64,000 bases of DNA from Marinifilaceae bacterium. Its GTDB lineage: Bacteria; Bacteroidota; Bacteroidia; Bacteroidales; Marinifilaceae. The stretch covers positions 62,001 to 126,000 of the forward strand of contig JAFGYE010000066.1 of the NCBI GenBank assembly GCA_016936255.1. Reading direction: 5' to 3'. Below the pieces are notes generated by a model. The model saw only the letters and a list, made by a program, of their open reading frames with translations, had not been told where the DNA came from and did not search any database. Numbering within the stretch: the first letter of the stretch is position 1; each line of letters starts with the position of its first letter. The position numbers were made by a program, and so were the translations under genes. Below are positions 9,949 through 19,405 of the stretch, one piece after another.

Positions 9949-10689
9949 GTGGGAAAAAATAAATTACAGCGTTTTGCTGAAATGAAGTCTTTTGATAATG
10001 TTTTTCAACCAACCCACAACGAAGTTTGGGAAACGAACTATCAGTTTAAGGGAAAGTGGAACAAGGATGTGTTTAAGAATGATAATCCTATAGTTCTTGA
10101 AGTTGGTTGTGGAAAGGGTGAGTATACAGTTGGTTTGGCAAAACAATTTCCGGATAAAAATTTTATTGGAATAGATATAAAGGGAGCCCGTATCTATTGC
10201 GGTGCAAAAGAAGCACTCGATAATGGTTTAAGTAATGTTGCTTTCATCAGAACCTATGCGGAGTTGCTTCAATCTATTTTTGAAGCAGGAGAAATTGCCG
10301 AAATTTGGATTACTTTTCCTGATCCTCAAATGAAAAAAGTTGGCAAGAGATTGACAGGAACCCGGTTTTTAAAGTTGTATAGTAATCTTCTTTCTAAAGA
10401 GGGAATTGTTCATTTAAAAACGGATAGTAACTTTTTGTATGAATACACTAAATATGTTATCGAGGAGAACAATCTAAAAGTTCTTGTTGATACCAACGAT
10501 TTGTATCATTCCGGCAAAGCTGATGAAATTCTCTCCATTAGAACATTCTACGAGCAGCAATTTTTGAATCGGGGAATTTCCATTAAGTATCATAAATTTA
10601 TGCTTGAGGGTAAAACCGGGTTTATTGAACCTGATGTAGAAATTGAATTGGATTGGTACCGAAGCTTTGGCAGGGAGAAAAAAGAATAG
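9949..10689 (+). CDS. trmB: tRNA (guanine-46-N7)-methyltransferase
   Basis: SAM-dependent methylation of G46 in the tRNA variable loop. It has 246 residues and the Rossmann SAM site EVGCGKGEYTVGLAKQFP followed by NFIGIDIKGAR, then the TrmB signature WITFPDPQ. GTG start: the codon begins MGKNKLQRFAEM, matching family N-termini, and no better ATG lies upstream. It sits between gldH and the ATL gene in one run of closely spaced genes. Confidence 0.93.
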   Translation: MGKNKLQRFAEMKSFDNVFQPTHNEVWETNYQFKGKWNKDVFKNDNPIVLEVGCGKGEYTVGLAKQFPDKNFIGIDIKGARIYCGAKEALDNGLSNVAFIRTYAELLQSIFEAGEIAEIWITFPDPQMKKVGKRLTGTRFLKLYSNLLSKEGIVHLKTDSNFLYEYTKYVIEENNLKVLVDTNDLYHSGKADEILSIRTFYEQQFLNRGISIKYHKFMLEGKTGFIEPDVEIELDWYRSFGREKKE

Positions 10690-10692
10690 CTA

Positions 10693-11031
10693 ATGTCTGA
10701 TTTGTATTCCCGAATTTACGATGTAGTGCGGTTAATTCCCGCAGGACGAGCAACCAGTTATGGAGCAATTGCCCGATTTGTTGGTTCTCCGCGAGGATCG
10801 AGAATGGTAGGTTGGGCTATGAACCAGTGTCATGCTCACAAAGAATACACGCCCGCACATCGGGTGGTGAACCGATTGGGAATGCTGTCAGGAAAACATC
10901 ACTTTCCGGGTGAAAATGTAATGCAGGAACTTTTGGAAAGTGAAGGCATTGTGGTTATCGACGATCAAATACAAAATTTCGATCGTGTTTTTTGGGATCC
11001 ATTCAAAGAACTCGGCGGGATAACTATTTAA
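10693..11031 (+). CDS. Alkyltransferase-like (ATL) DNA-repair protein
   Basis: A 112-residue protein equal to the DNA-binding half of O6-methylguanine methyltransferase: IPAGRATSYGAIARFVG helix-turn-helix, SRMVGWAMNQC, then PAHRVVNRLG. In true MGMT the last motif is PCHR, with Cys accepting the alkyl group; here that Cys is Ala, as in ATL proteins, which flag alkylated guanine for nucleotide excision repair. The neighbouring Cys in MNQC is not the catalytic one. It starts three bases after trmB, so it is in the same transcript. Confidence 0.9.
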   Translation: MSDLYSRIYDVVRLIPAGRATSYGAIARFVGSPRGSRMVGWAMNQCHAHKEYTPAHRVVNRLGMLSGKHHFPGENVMQELLESEGIVVIDDQIQNFDRVFWDPFKELGGITI

Positions 11032-11099
11032 ATAGAATCTAAATATATACATTTGTACGTATTCTTTAAATAATTCAAAGACTTAAAATTTAATATATC

Positions 11100-12197
11100 A
11101 TGAGTTATACTCAAAAACAGGTTACGGATGCTTTGCGATTGGTAAAGTTTCCAGGTTCCGATAAGGATATCATGGCCCTGGATATGGTCCGTAACATTAA
11201 AATTGAAGGAAAAAAAATTGGTTTTGATCTGGTTTTCCAAAAATCAGACGATCCAAATATTATTACCTTAAAAAAACTTTGTGTTTCTGCCATTTTGAAA
11301 TTTGTTGATAAAGACGCAGAAATTAAAGGAAACATCAAGGTGAAAGCGGTTCATATTGTTGATGAGCCTGGAGTTCTTCCCAACGTGAAAAATATCATTG
11401 CAATTGCTTCCGGTAAAGGTGGCGTTGGAAAATCAACGGTAGCTTCAAATTTGGCTGTAGCTTTGGCCAATGCCGGTGCTAAGGTTGGTTTGATTGATGC
11501 AGATATTTTTGGTCCTTCAGTTCCTAAAATGTTTGGTTCTGAAGCAGCACGTCCGAGCTTAATTAAGATAGACGACAAAGACAGAATTGAGCCTCATGAA
11601 AAATTTGGCGTGAAAATGTTGTCGATCGGATTCTTTGTAGATCCTGCTCAGGCAACTGTTTGGCGAGGACCAATGGCTTCGAATGCATTAAAACAAATGA
11701 TTGAAGAAGGAAACTGGGGCGAGCTTGATTTTGTATTGATCGATTTGCCACCGGGAACAAGTGATATTCACCTTACTTTGGTTCAAACAGTTCCGGTTAC
11801 AGGTGCTGTTATTGTTAGTACACCTCAGGAAGTAGCCCTGGCTGATGCAGTTAAAGCAATCAGCATGTTCGAAGGAGCGGGTGTGAATGTTCCTGTTTTG
11901 GGAATGGTTGAAAATATGGCTTGGTTTACTCCTGCTGAATTGCCAGAGAATAAATACTACATTTTTGGCAAAGATGGTTGTAAAAATCTTGCTGAAGAAA
12001 AAGGCATTGATTTATTGGGACAAATTCCAATCGTGCAGAGTATTAGAGAGGGCGGCGACAACGGAATTCCGGCTGCTGTTAATACAGACACAGTTACGGG
12101 TATGGCTTTCGCCGATTTGGCTGCAAAACTGATGTCAGTTGTTGATCAAAGAAACGCAGACAAAGACCCAACAAAGCGTGTAGAAATTACTCGATAA
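11100..12197 (+). CDS. mrp: Mrp/ApbC-family Fe-S cluster carrier ATPase
   Basis: A cytosolic P-loop ATPase of 365 residues thought to carry [4Fe-4S] clusters. An N-terminal DUF59/MIP18-like domain (about 1-85) is followed by the ATPase with SGKGGVGKST (104-113), GLIDADIFGPS and the FVLIDLPPGT switch. The CxxC cluster motif of enterobacterial ApbC is absent; the same region reads ENMAWFTPAELPEN, which I know from other Bacteroidota Mrp. Own terminator downstream. Confidence 0.93.
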   Translation: MSYTQKQVTDALRLVKFPGSDKDIMALDMVRNIKIEGKKIGFDLVFQKSDDPNIITLKKLCVSAILKFVDKDAEIKGNIKVKAVHIVDEPGVLPNVKNIIAIASGKGGVGKSTVASNLAVALANAGAKVGLIDADIFGPSVPKMFGSEAARPSLIKIDDKDRIEPHEKFGVKMLSIGFFVDPAQATVWRGPMASNALKQMIEEGNWGELDFVLIDLPPGTSDIHLTLVQTVPVTGAVIVSTPQEVALADAVKAISMFEGAGVNVPVLGMVENMAWFTPAELPENKYYIFGKDGCKNLAEEKGIDLLGQIPIVQSIREGGDNGIPAAVNTDTVTGMAFADLAAKLMSVVDQRNADKDPTKRVEITR

Positions 12198-12221
12198 AGT
12201 ATTAGATATTATGATTTAAAA

Positions 12222-12248
12222 GGGAGCATCTGATGCTCCTTTTTTATT
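12222..12248 (+). terminator. Terminator of mrp
   Basis: GGAGCA-TCTGA-TGCTCC hairpin followed by TTTTTTATTTT, 24 bases past the stop. Confidence 0.85.
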
Positions 12249-12436
12249 TTCGCTTAAATAAGCTTATATTCAGAAAGTTTTAATAATTTCGAGAGTATTA
12301 CTATTTATAATCAGATTTAGATTAACTGTTTGATTCATATGGTTTATGAAGAAGTTGTAAATGAAATTTTACTTTTTATTGTTCCTTCGTATACTAAATT
12401 CTCAGTTTTAACTGTTATCTAACAAAACGATAAGTC

Positions 12437-15400
12437 TTGGTAAGTAAATTTTTTCAGAAAGGGTATTTTGGAGTTTGTTGTTTACTTTTTGTATTTGGTT
12501 GTTCTAATCAGAAAAATACATTTGTAAGCAGACAATACCATGCATTAACCACACATTACAATGTATATTTTAATGGGAAAGAAAGCCTAAAGAAAGGTGA
12601 AAAGAAAATTGAAGATGGAATTAATGAGAATTATTCTTTGCTTCTTCCTGTTTTTGAGTACCAGAATTCAACTGCCAGAGCATTGTCTTTTGCAGATATG
12701 GACAGAACGCTTGAGAAAGCCGCCAAGGCAATAAAAATACATTCCATTACACGTAAACCTAAACGTAAAAAAGACAATCAATCAGAGAAATACAAAGAAT
12801 TTAGAAAAAAGAAGGAATACAATGATTGGATAGATGACTGTTACCTTTTAATTGGAAAAGCAAAGTTTTACAAAGGAGAGCATCGTGTGTCTGAAAAAGC
12901 ATTTGAGTTTCTTTTGAAAGAATATCCTGAATCGGATTTAATTCCGGAAGCAAAACTGGGTTTGGCCCGTAGTTTAATTGATAGAGGAGAGCTGATTGCC
13001 GGCAATGAAATTCTGGACCGTTTAACGGATGATTCCAAACTTCCTAAAGATTTTATTCTTCACATTTCAACTTTGCGTGCAAACACTGCAATTCAGCAAA
13101 AAAAGTATGAAAGGGCAATTGACGAACTGGAAAGAGCAATTGTTCTTGTAGACTCTAAATATAAAAAAGCAAGATACTACTATCTAACCGCACAGCTTTA
13201 TCAAAAGCTTGGAAATGCAGACGCTTCGCTGCGAACCTTGCAAAAACTGATTGACTTAAATGCATCTTATGAGATGACATTTAATGCCAAAATCAGCAGT
13301 GCATTGTCATACACTGGAAATGAGAATGGCGAAGAAATCCGTAAGAGTTTGCGAAAAATGCTTCGCGATGAAAAGAATACAGAATATCAGGATCAGATTT
13401 ATTACGCTCTTGCAGAAATGGATGTGAAGGACGGCGATATGGCTTCTGCTATACCAAATTATTGGGAATCGACGAAACGAACTGTTTACAATGAAAATCA
13501 AAAGGCAATATCATTCTTAAAATTAGGAGATTACTATTTTGAAGATTTGAATTATCCAAAATCCCAAATGTGTTACGATAGTTCCATGACATATCTGGGC
13601 AAAGATTATCCCAACTATTCTGAAATATCAGTTCGAATAGGAAATTTGACCGAATTGGTGAATAATCTTAATTTGGTTGAAAGGGAAGATAGTTTGCAAA
13701 GGGTAGCTTCCATGAGTTCTGCTGATAGAGACAGATTGATTCAGGGAATCATTCAGAAAATCAACGATAAGGAAAGAGAAAAAAAGCAAAAAGAAGCAGA
13801 GGCAGTTTCCGAAAGAGCCTTTTTTAGTCAGAATAATATGTTGGGAAACTCTAACAGAGCCACTACAAGTCAGGGCAACTGGTATTTTTACAATCCTACC
13901 AATATTGGTTTGGGCAAATCAGATTTCCAACGGAAGTGGGGACGACGCAAATTGGAAGATAACTGGAGACGGAAAAATAAATCGGCTTTTAGTCTTGAGG
14001 ATGTAGAGCTTGCATTAGAAGATACTACAGGAACTAATTCTGTGGATCCATCACTTAAAAAGGATCCTAAATCGAAAGATTATTATCTGGTTGATTTGCC
14101 GGTTACAAAAGGGGGAATGGAAAAGTCCAATGAACGAATCATGTTGGGCTTGTATCAGGCGGCATTGGTATATGAGGAAAAATTGAATAATCCCGCAAAG
14201 GCTTTGGAGACAATGGAAATACTCATTCAGAGATTTCCAGATAATCCATATCTGTTGTCAGCATACTACCATATCTATTCATTAAATAAGAAGATGGGAA
14301 ATTCTTCGAAAGCTGATGTTTATAAGAATAGGATTTTAACGGAGTTTAAGGGAAGTGATTACGCCAAAGCGCTTAGCGATCCTAATTTCTTTGCTAAAAT
14401 TGAAGCAGAAGGTCAAAAGGTAAATCAATTGTATGCTGCAGCCTATGAGGATTATCAGAATTTTTACTACCAAAGAGTAATAAAAAGCTGTAACGAAGGT
14501 TTGCTGAGATATCCGGAAAGTGAATTGCGCCCCCGATTTTTATTTTTACGAGCCCTATGTATTGGCCGGACAAAAGACATATCACAATTTCGACAATCAC
14601 TGAATCAGTTGATTGAGTCGAAACCTACACCTGAAATAGCAAATACTGTAAAAGCTATTTTAAAGGGACTTGATGATGGTGCTGTTCCAATGCAGTATAC
14701 TGAATTGGATATGGAACAGGCCCGACAGAATCGGTTGCTTAGAAATTGGCGGATTGAAGGTGATCAGGCTGCTGTAGCACTTGCCCGAAATGAGAAAGAG
14801 GTAAAAGAGAAGCCAATATATAAATTTACTGAAACAGAAGAGCATTATTTTGTTTTGTTGTTTGACAAGAAAGATGTGGATCCTAACCGAACATTGTTTA
14901 ATATTTCCAAATACAATTCGGAGGCATACAATAACCGCGTTTTTAAAGTCGATAGACTCTCCTTAAACAAAGAGCAAATCATGATCATGGTGAAGGGCTT
15001 GGAGAATAAAGAAGATGCTTTGAATTATTTTAATGGAGTAATTACCAATGATAACGCTTTTACAGGTTTAGAGAATGCGGATTATCGGAATTTTGTGATT
15101 TCTGCCTCTAATTTTAAAATCTTCAAGAAGAATCAGGATGTTGAAAGTTATTTGGATTTTTATACCAAAAGCTATTTTAATATTAGCAGGACAGATAGCA
15201 AGATAACTGTTAGGCGGAATGATAAGCTGGTTTCGGTAAACTCTAATTTGGATTCAACAAAATTTGCTGATAATCCTGACGGCAACCATAAATTTATTCT
15301 TTTGGTGCCGGTACGAAAAGTAAATATTGGCAAATTAAGGACTGATATTTTTAATCATGACAAAGATTTTACCGTTTTAAGAGATCAGTATGATAATGAT

Positions 15401-16012
15401 TTGAATATGATTGTTGTGAATAATGTTGGCTCCAAGGCCGAGGCAATGAATTATTTTAGAAATCTGATAAAAGATGAATCGGTGTATGAACAACTGGCAA
15501 ATGTCGAATATCGAAACTTTGTAATCACCGAAGAGAATTTTAATAAATTCTACATCAGTAAAACTTTGTTCCCGTATCTTGATTTTTTCAAAGAGAATTA
15601 TCTGAATGATGAAAAAACCGAGGTAGTTAAACCAAAGGAGAAATTGGTTCAGGAAGGGATATACGCTTACAAAGAAGAGGTGCCACACTATTTTGCATTG
15701 GTTTATTCTACAGATAATGTGAATAAAAAACAACTCCTGAACGGAATTAAAAAATACAACACAAAAAATTTAAAAGTCGAAGTTCGTGCCTTGGATGAGA
15801 ATCGGGATATTCTTTTAGTTGCCAATATGCGTAACAAAAAGCAGGCTATGATGTATTTTAGGGCGATTGTCACGAATCGTATTCTTTTTGAACCCGTTGA
15901 GAAGGTTAACTACCGAAACTTTGTGATTTCAGATGAAAATTTAGATGTTTTCATGAAGGATGGTGATCCAGCTATTTATCTGGAATTCTTTAAAAAGTGG
16001 TATCTGAAGTAA
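12437..16012 (+). CDS. porW: Type IX secretion lipoprotein PorW/SprE, TPR repeats
   Basis: A 1191-residue periplasmic lipoprotein of the type IX secretion machinery; PorW links the PorKN ring to the PorLM motor in Porphyromonas, and SprE is the gliding homologue. The TTG start gives a lipoprotein signal ending LLFVFGC (Cys22); no ATG is better placed. The family-typical HYNVYFNGKESLKKGEKKI follows, then many TPR units to about 760. The C-terminus has three diverged copies of one roughly 110-residue module (about 800-910, 950-1060, 1081-1191), each ending FVIS/T..N......YL.FF. porX follows 84 bases later, and both act in T9SS. Confidence 0.9.
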   Translation: MVSKFFQKGYFGVCCLLFVFGCSNQKNTFVSRQYHALTTHYNVYFNGKESLKKGEKKIEDGINENYSLLLPVFEYQNSTARALSFADMDRTLEKAAKAIKIHSITRKPKRKKDNQSEKYKEFRKKKEYNDWIDDCYLLIGKAKFYKGEHRVSEKAFEFLLKEYPESDLIPEAKLGLARSLIDRGELIAGNEILDRLTDDSKLPKDFILHISTLRANTAIQQKKYERAIDELERAIVLVDSKYKKARYYYLTAQLYQKLGNADASLRTLQKLIDLNASYEMTFNAKISSALSYTGNENGEEIRKSLRKMLRDEKNTEYQDQIYYALAEMDVKDGDMASAIPNYWESTKRTVYNENQKAISFLKLGDYYFEDLNYPKSQMCYDSSMTYLGKDYPNYSEISVRIGNLTELVNNLNLVEREDSLQRVASMSSADRDRLIQGIIQKINDKEREKKQKEAEAVSERAFFSQNNMLGNSNRATTSQGNWYFYNPTNIGLGKSDFQRKWGRRKLEDNWRRKNKSAFSLEDVELALEDTTGTNSVDPSLKKDPKSKDYYLVDLPVTKGGMEKSNERIMLGLYQAALVYEEKLNNPAKALETMEILIQRFPDNPYLLSAYYHIYSLNKKMGNSSKADVYKNRILTEFKGSDYAKALSDPNFFAKIEAEGQKVNQLYAAAYEDYQNFYYQRVIKSCNEGLLRYPESELRPRFLFLRALCIGRTKDISQFRQSLNQLIESKPTPEIANTVKAILKGLDDGAVPMQYTELDMEQARQNRLLRNWRIEGDQAAVALARNEKEVKEKPIYKFTETEEHYFVLLFDKKDVDPNRTLFNISKYNSEAYNNRVFKVDRLSLNKEQIMIMVKGLENKEDALNYFNGVITNDNAFTGLENADYRNFVISASNFKIFKKNQDVESYLDFYTKSYFNISRTDSKITVRRNDKLVSVNSNLDSTKFADNPDGNHKFILLVPVRKVNIGKLRTDIFNHDKDFTVLRDQYDNDLNMIVVNNVGSKAEAMNYFRNLIKDESVYEQLANVEYRNFVITEENFNKFYISKTLFPYLDFFKENYLNDEKTEVVKPKEKLVQEGIYAYKEEVPHYFALVYSTDNVNKKQLLNGIKKYNTKNLKVEVRALDENRDILLVANMRNKKQAMMYFRAIVTNRILFEPVEKVNYRNFVISDENLDVFMKDGDPAIYLEFFKKWYLK

Positions 16013-16096
16013 ACTTTGCGAAATAAAAGGTTTCATTTTTCGTTACCTCTAGTACTAAGCCTGGTTATTTCCCGGTTGAACTAAAAATGAACGTTT

Positions 16097-17650
16097 GTGA
16101 AAGATATTACGATACTTTGGGTGGATGATGAGATTGAGCTGTTAAAACCTCACATTATTTTTTTAGAAGGAAAAGGATACATTGTAAAATCATGCAATAA
16201 CGCTCATGATGCAATAGATATGGTTCGCGGGGATCATTTCGATTTGGTTTTACTGGATGAAAACATGCCTGGCATGAGCGGTTTGGAAGCTTTGAGTGAA
16301 ATTAAATCCATCGATTCGGCTCTGCCGGTTGTCATGATCACCAAGAGTGAGGAAGAGGACATTATGGATGAGGCAATTGGAAAGCAAATTTCTGATTACC
16401 TGATAAAACCTGTAAACCCGAACCAGATATTGCTTGCCATTAAAAAGCACATCGATAAAAAAAGATTGGTTTCGGAAAAAACAACTATTGCTTACCAGTC
16501 GCGCTTCGGTCAATTGGGAATGGAGATTAACGATTGTCGGAATTTCACTGATTGGATGAAAATGTACCGGAAATTGGTTTTCTGGGAATTGGAACTTGCC
16601 AATATTGAAGAATCGGGGATGGATGAAATTCTTCGTATGCAAAAAAACGAAGCCAACAATTTGTTTGCCCGGTTTATCAAAAAGAATTACTTAGGCTGGC
16701 TGGAGCCCGGGAATAAAGAAAAACCACTGCTGACTCCTGCTGTGTTCAAAGAAAAAGTCTACCCTTTGCTTGATAAAGGACAAAAAGTAGCTTTTATCCT
16801 TATTGATAACCTGCGCTACGATCAGTGGCAAACCTTATATCCTGTAATTAACAATTACTATTCGGTGGTGGATGATGATATGTATTATTCCATTTTACCA
16901 ACGGCAACTCAGTATGCCCGAAATTCAATGTTTTCAGGCTTAATGCCTTTGGACATTCAAAAGAAACATCCCGGTCACTGGATTCATGAGGATGAGGAAT
17001 CAAGCAAGAACATTCACGAAGAGGAGTTTATCGGATTTCAGTTTAAACGTGATTACAAGGATGTAAGCTACCATTACGAGAAAATAAACAACGAAAAAAT
17101 GGGCGCCAAAGTAATGGAGAATATCAGCTCTATTCTGGAATCTCAGTTGAGCGTTTTTGTCTATAATTTTGTGGATATGCTCTCGCATGCCCGCACCGAA
17201 AGTGATATGATTCGAGATTTGGCTCCCGATGAGTCTGCATATCGTTCATTGACTCTTTCCTGGTTCGAACACTCCATGTTGTTGGAATTAATTAAGAAGC
17301 TGGCAGAAAAGAACGTAAAGCTGATCATTACCACCGATCATGGTTCCATTCGGGTTCAGAATGCCGTGAAGGTAATCGGCGACAGACAAACAAATACAAA
17401 TTTGCGGTATAAAATGGGTAAGAATCTGAATTACAACCCAAAACATGTTTTTGAGGTGACCGATCCCCGAAAAGCACTTCTGCCTCAGGTAAATGTAAGT
17501 TCTTCTTATATCTTTGCATTTGGCGAGGATTTTTTAGCTTATCCAAATAACTTTAACTACTACAGTTCCTATTACCGAAATACTTTTCAGCATGGAGGAA
17601 TTTCGCTCGAGGAAATTTTAGTTCCGTTAATAACATTAAATCCGCGCTAG
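16097..17650 (+). CDS. porX: T9SS response regulator PorX (receiver + PglZ)
   Basis: A 517-residue two-component effector of type IX secretion. Receiver domain 1-120 with WVDDE, phosphorylated Asp in LVLLDENMPG, and conserved Lys in DYLIKPV; then a helical linker and a PglZ (alkaline-phosphatase-fold) domain from about 200 with LIDNLRYDQW, ATQYARN, FVDMLSHAR and TTDHGSI, the metal-binding set. Characterised PorX proteins are zinc-dependent phosphodiesterases whose activity follows phosphorylation by PorY. The GTG start gives MKDITILWVDDE, matching the family. Its kinase PorY is not in this window; the hybrid kinase here is a different type. Confidence 0.95.
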   Translation: MKDITILWVDDEIELLKPHIIFLEGKGYIVKSCNNAHDAIDMVRGDHFDLVLLDENMPGMSGLEALSEIKSIDSALPVVMITKSEEEDIMDEAIGKQISDYLIKPVNPNQILLAIKKHIDKKRLVSEKTTIAYQSRFGQLGMEINDCRNFTDWMKMYRKLVFWELELANIEESGMDEILRMQKNEANNLFARFIKKNYLGWLEPGNKEKPLLTPAVFKEKVYPLLDKGQKVAFILIDNLRYDQWQTLYPVINNYYSVVDDDMYYSILPTATQYARNSMFSGLMPLDIQKKHPGHWIHEDEESSKNIHEEEFIGFQFKRDYKDVSYHYEKINNEKMGAKVMENISSILESQLSVFVYNFVDMLSHARTESDMIRDLAPDESAYRSLTLSWFEHSMLLELIKKLAEKNVKLIITTDHGSIRVQNAVKVIGDRQTNTNLRYKMGKNLNYNPKHVFEVTDPRKALLPQVNVSSSYIFAFGEDFLAYPNNFNYYSSYYRNTFQHGGISLEEILVPLITLNPR

Positions 17651-17676
17651 AAGTTAGATTTCAATTGTTTTCGAAA

Positions 17677-18093
17677 ATGAGTGTATTAAAAATTAATTCG
17701 CTGAAAGAGATTAATGCAGCAGCAAAAGAATTTCTTTCCTTAGTGGGAAAAAAGCGTGTGTTTGCTCTCTACGGAGCTATGGGTGTGGGGAAAACCACCT
17801 TTGTAAAAGCAATTTGTGATGAAATGGGCATTGAGGATACCATTAATAGTCCTACGTTTTCTATTGTGAACGAATATCATACACCGAATGACGACATTAT
17901 CTATCATTTCGACTTTTATCGGATTGAGGATGTTAAAGAGGCTTATGACTTTGGTTACGAGGATTATTTCTATGGAGATGCAATGTGTTTTATCGAGTGG
18001 CCCGAAAAAATTGAATCTATTTTACCCAACGATACAGTAGAGGTTCTTTTTATGGAAGAAATGGATGGCAGTCGCTCAATTACCATTCGGTAA
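17677..18093 (+). CDS. tsaE: tRNA threonylcarbamoyladenosine biosynthesis ATPase TsaE
   Basis: P-loop ATPase that with TsaB and TsaD makes t6A37 on ANN-decoding tRNAs; essential in most bacteria. I start at the ATG (MSVLKINSLKEI, 138 residues); an in-frame TTG 12 bases upstream is less likely. Walker A GAMGVGKTTFVKAI, then INSPTFSIVNEYH, HFDFYRIED and FIEWPEKI are all family signatures. It follows porX by 26 bases and precedes ald, a Bacteroidota gene order. Confidence 0.95.
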   Translation: MSVLKINSLKEINAAAKEFLSLVGKKRVFALYGAMGVGKTTFVKAICDEMGIEDTINSPTFSIVNEYHTPNDDIIYHFDFYRIEDVKEAYDFGYEDYFYGDAMCFIEWPEKIESILPNDTVEVLFMEEMDGSRSITIR

Positions 18094-18181
18094 TTAAAGG
18101 AATCTGCATAATAATAAAAAATTGTTTAAATTGTAGATTAATTATACTCGTTATAAGCTTCTTTAATATTACAATTTTTAT

Positions 18182-19405
18182 ATGGCGCCACTTAGTAAAG
18201 GATCGAGGAGTTTTCCGATTGGGCAGAAGTTTTACCAGCCTAAAGAAGAAATGTTAGAGGTTGAACGCCGACGCAAACAATTGGCCATTGGTATTCCCCG
18301 CGAGGATGGAAAAGGTGAAAATCGTATTTGTTTGACTCCTCAGTCTGTAGAAGTTTTGGTAAGCAATGGCCACGATGTTATGATTGAGCGTGGTGCAGGA
18401 CTTGCATCCAATTATACAGATAAGGAATACAGCGAAAACGGAGCGCAGATAGTCAGCAGTAAGAATGAGATTTATCAGTGTGATGTTGTGATACAGGTGT
18501 CTCCCTTTTCGAATGCGGAAATTGATATGCTTCGCGGAAATCAAATTCTATTTTCCGCTCTTCAAATCAAAAGTCAGTGCGGTGAGAATATTCGCAAATT
18601 GATGCAAAAAAAAGTGACCGCCATTGCAATGGAACTTGTTAAAGATGAGAATAATTTTTTTCCGGTTGTTCGGTCTATGTCGGAGATTGCGGGGATTTCT
18701 GCAGTAATGATTGCCGGTGAGTATTTAAGTAAAGCTCATGGAGGAAAAGGGGTTATGCTGGGTGGAATCACCGGAATTACTCCCACCGAAGTGATTGTTC
18801 TGGGTGCAGGAACAGCTGCAGAATATGCAACGAGAGCCGCTATGGGATTGGGGGCTATGGTTAAGGTCTTTGATGATTCTATTTACCGTTTGCGACGACT
18901 CGAGGATCATTTGGCGCACCGTGTATTCACATCAATTTTTCATCCTCATGTTTTGGAAAAAGCATTGGCTTCGGCCGATGTAGTAATTGGTGCATTGCGT
19001 TACGAAAAAAATGTAAGCGGGTTTATTGTTACCGAAGATATGGTCTCAAAGATGAAACCGGGTTCAATCATTATCGATCTGAGTATCGATCAGGGTGGTT
19101 GTTTCGAAACCTCAATGATGACCACACATAAAGATCCGGTATTTAAAAAGTTTGGTGTTTTGCATTATTGTGTCCCCAACGTACCTTCCCATGTAGCCAG
19201 AACGGCTTCTCTTGCCTTAAGCAATATCTGCTCGCCATTGTTATTGCAAATTGGAAACAACGGAGGCGTGCATCAGTTTATTAAACATGATGTTGGCTTG
19301 CGGCATGGAACGTATATTTACAGAGGAATTCTAACCAATCGTCGTTTGGGCGATTCGTTTGGTATTTTGGCTAAAGACATCGATTTGCTGCTTGCTGCGA
19401 TGTAG
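18182..19405 (+). CDS. ald: Alanine dehydrogenase
   Basis: NAD-dependent L-alanine/pyruvate interconversion, family of alanine dehydrogenase and PntA. It has 407 residues with about 35 extra N-terminal residues compared with Bacillus Ald. Substrate-domain motifs IGIPRE and RICLTPQ are followed by the Rossmann core ITPTEVIVLGAGTAAEYATRA, and the C-terminal part has VPNVPSHVARTAS, typical of Ald. The end overlaps the convergent HAD gene by 35 bases. A transhydrogenase alpha subunit is unlikely because no pntB neighbour exists. Confidence 0.92.
   Translation: MAPLSKGSRSFPIGQKFYQPKEEMLEVERRRKQLAIGIPREDGKGENRICLTPQSVEVLVSNGHDVMIERGAGLASNYTDKEYSENGAQIVSSKNEIYQCDVVIQVSPFSNAEIDMLRGNQILFSALQIKSQCGENIRKLMQKKVTAIAMELVKDENNFFPVVRSMSEIAGISAVMIAGEYLSKAHGGKGVMLGGITGITPTEVIVLGAGTAAEYATRAAMGLGAMVKVFDDSIYRLRRLEDHLAHRVFTSIFHPHVLEKALASADVVIGALRYEKNVSGFIVTEDMVSKMKPGSIIIDLSIDQGGCFETSMMTTHKDPVFKKFGVLHYCVPNVPSHVARTASLALSNICSPLLLQIGNNGGVHQFIKHDVGLRHGTYIYRGILTNRRLGDSFGILAKDIDLLLAAM

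Noticed and set aside
10693-11031. Active O6-methylguanine methyltransferase
   Set aside because: The acceptor Cys of PCHR is Ala (PAHR) and the N-terminal domain is missing, so it is an ATL protein.
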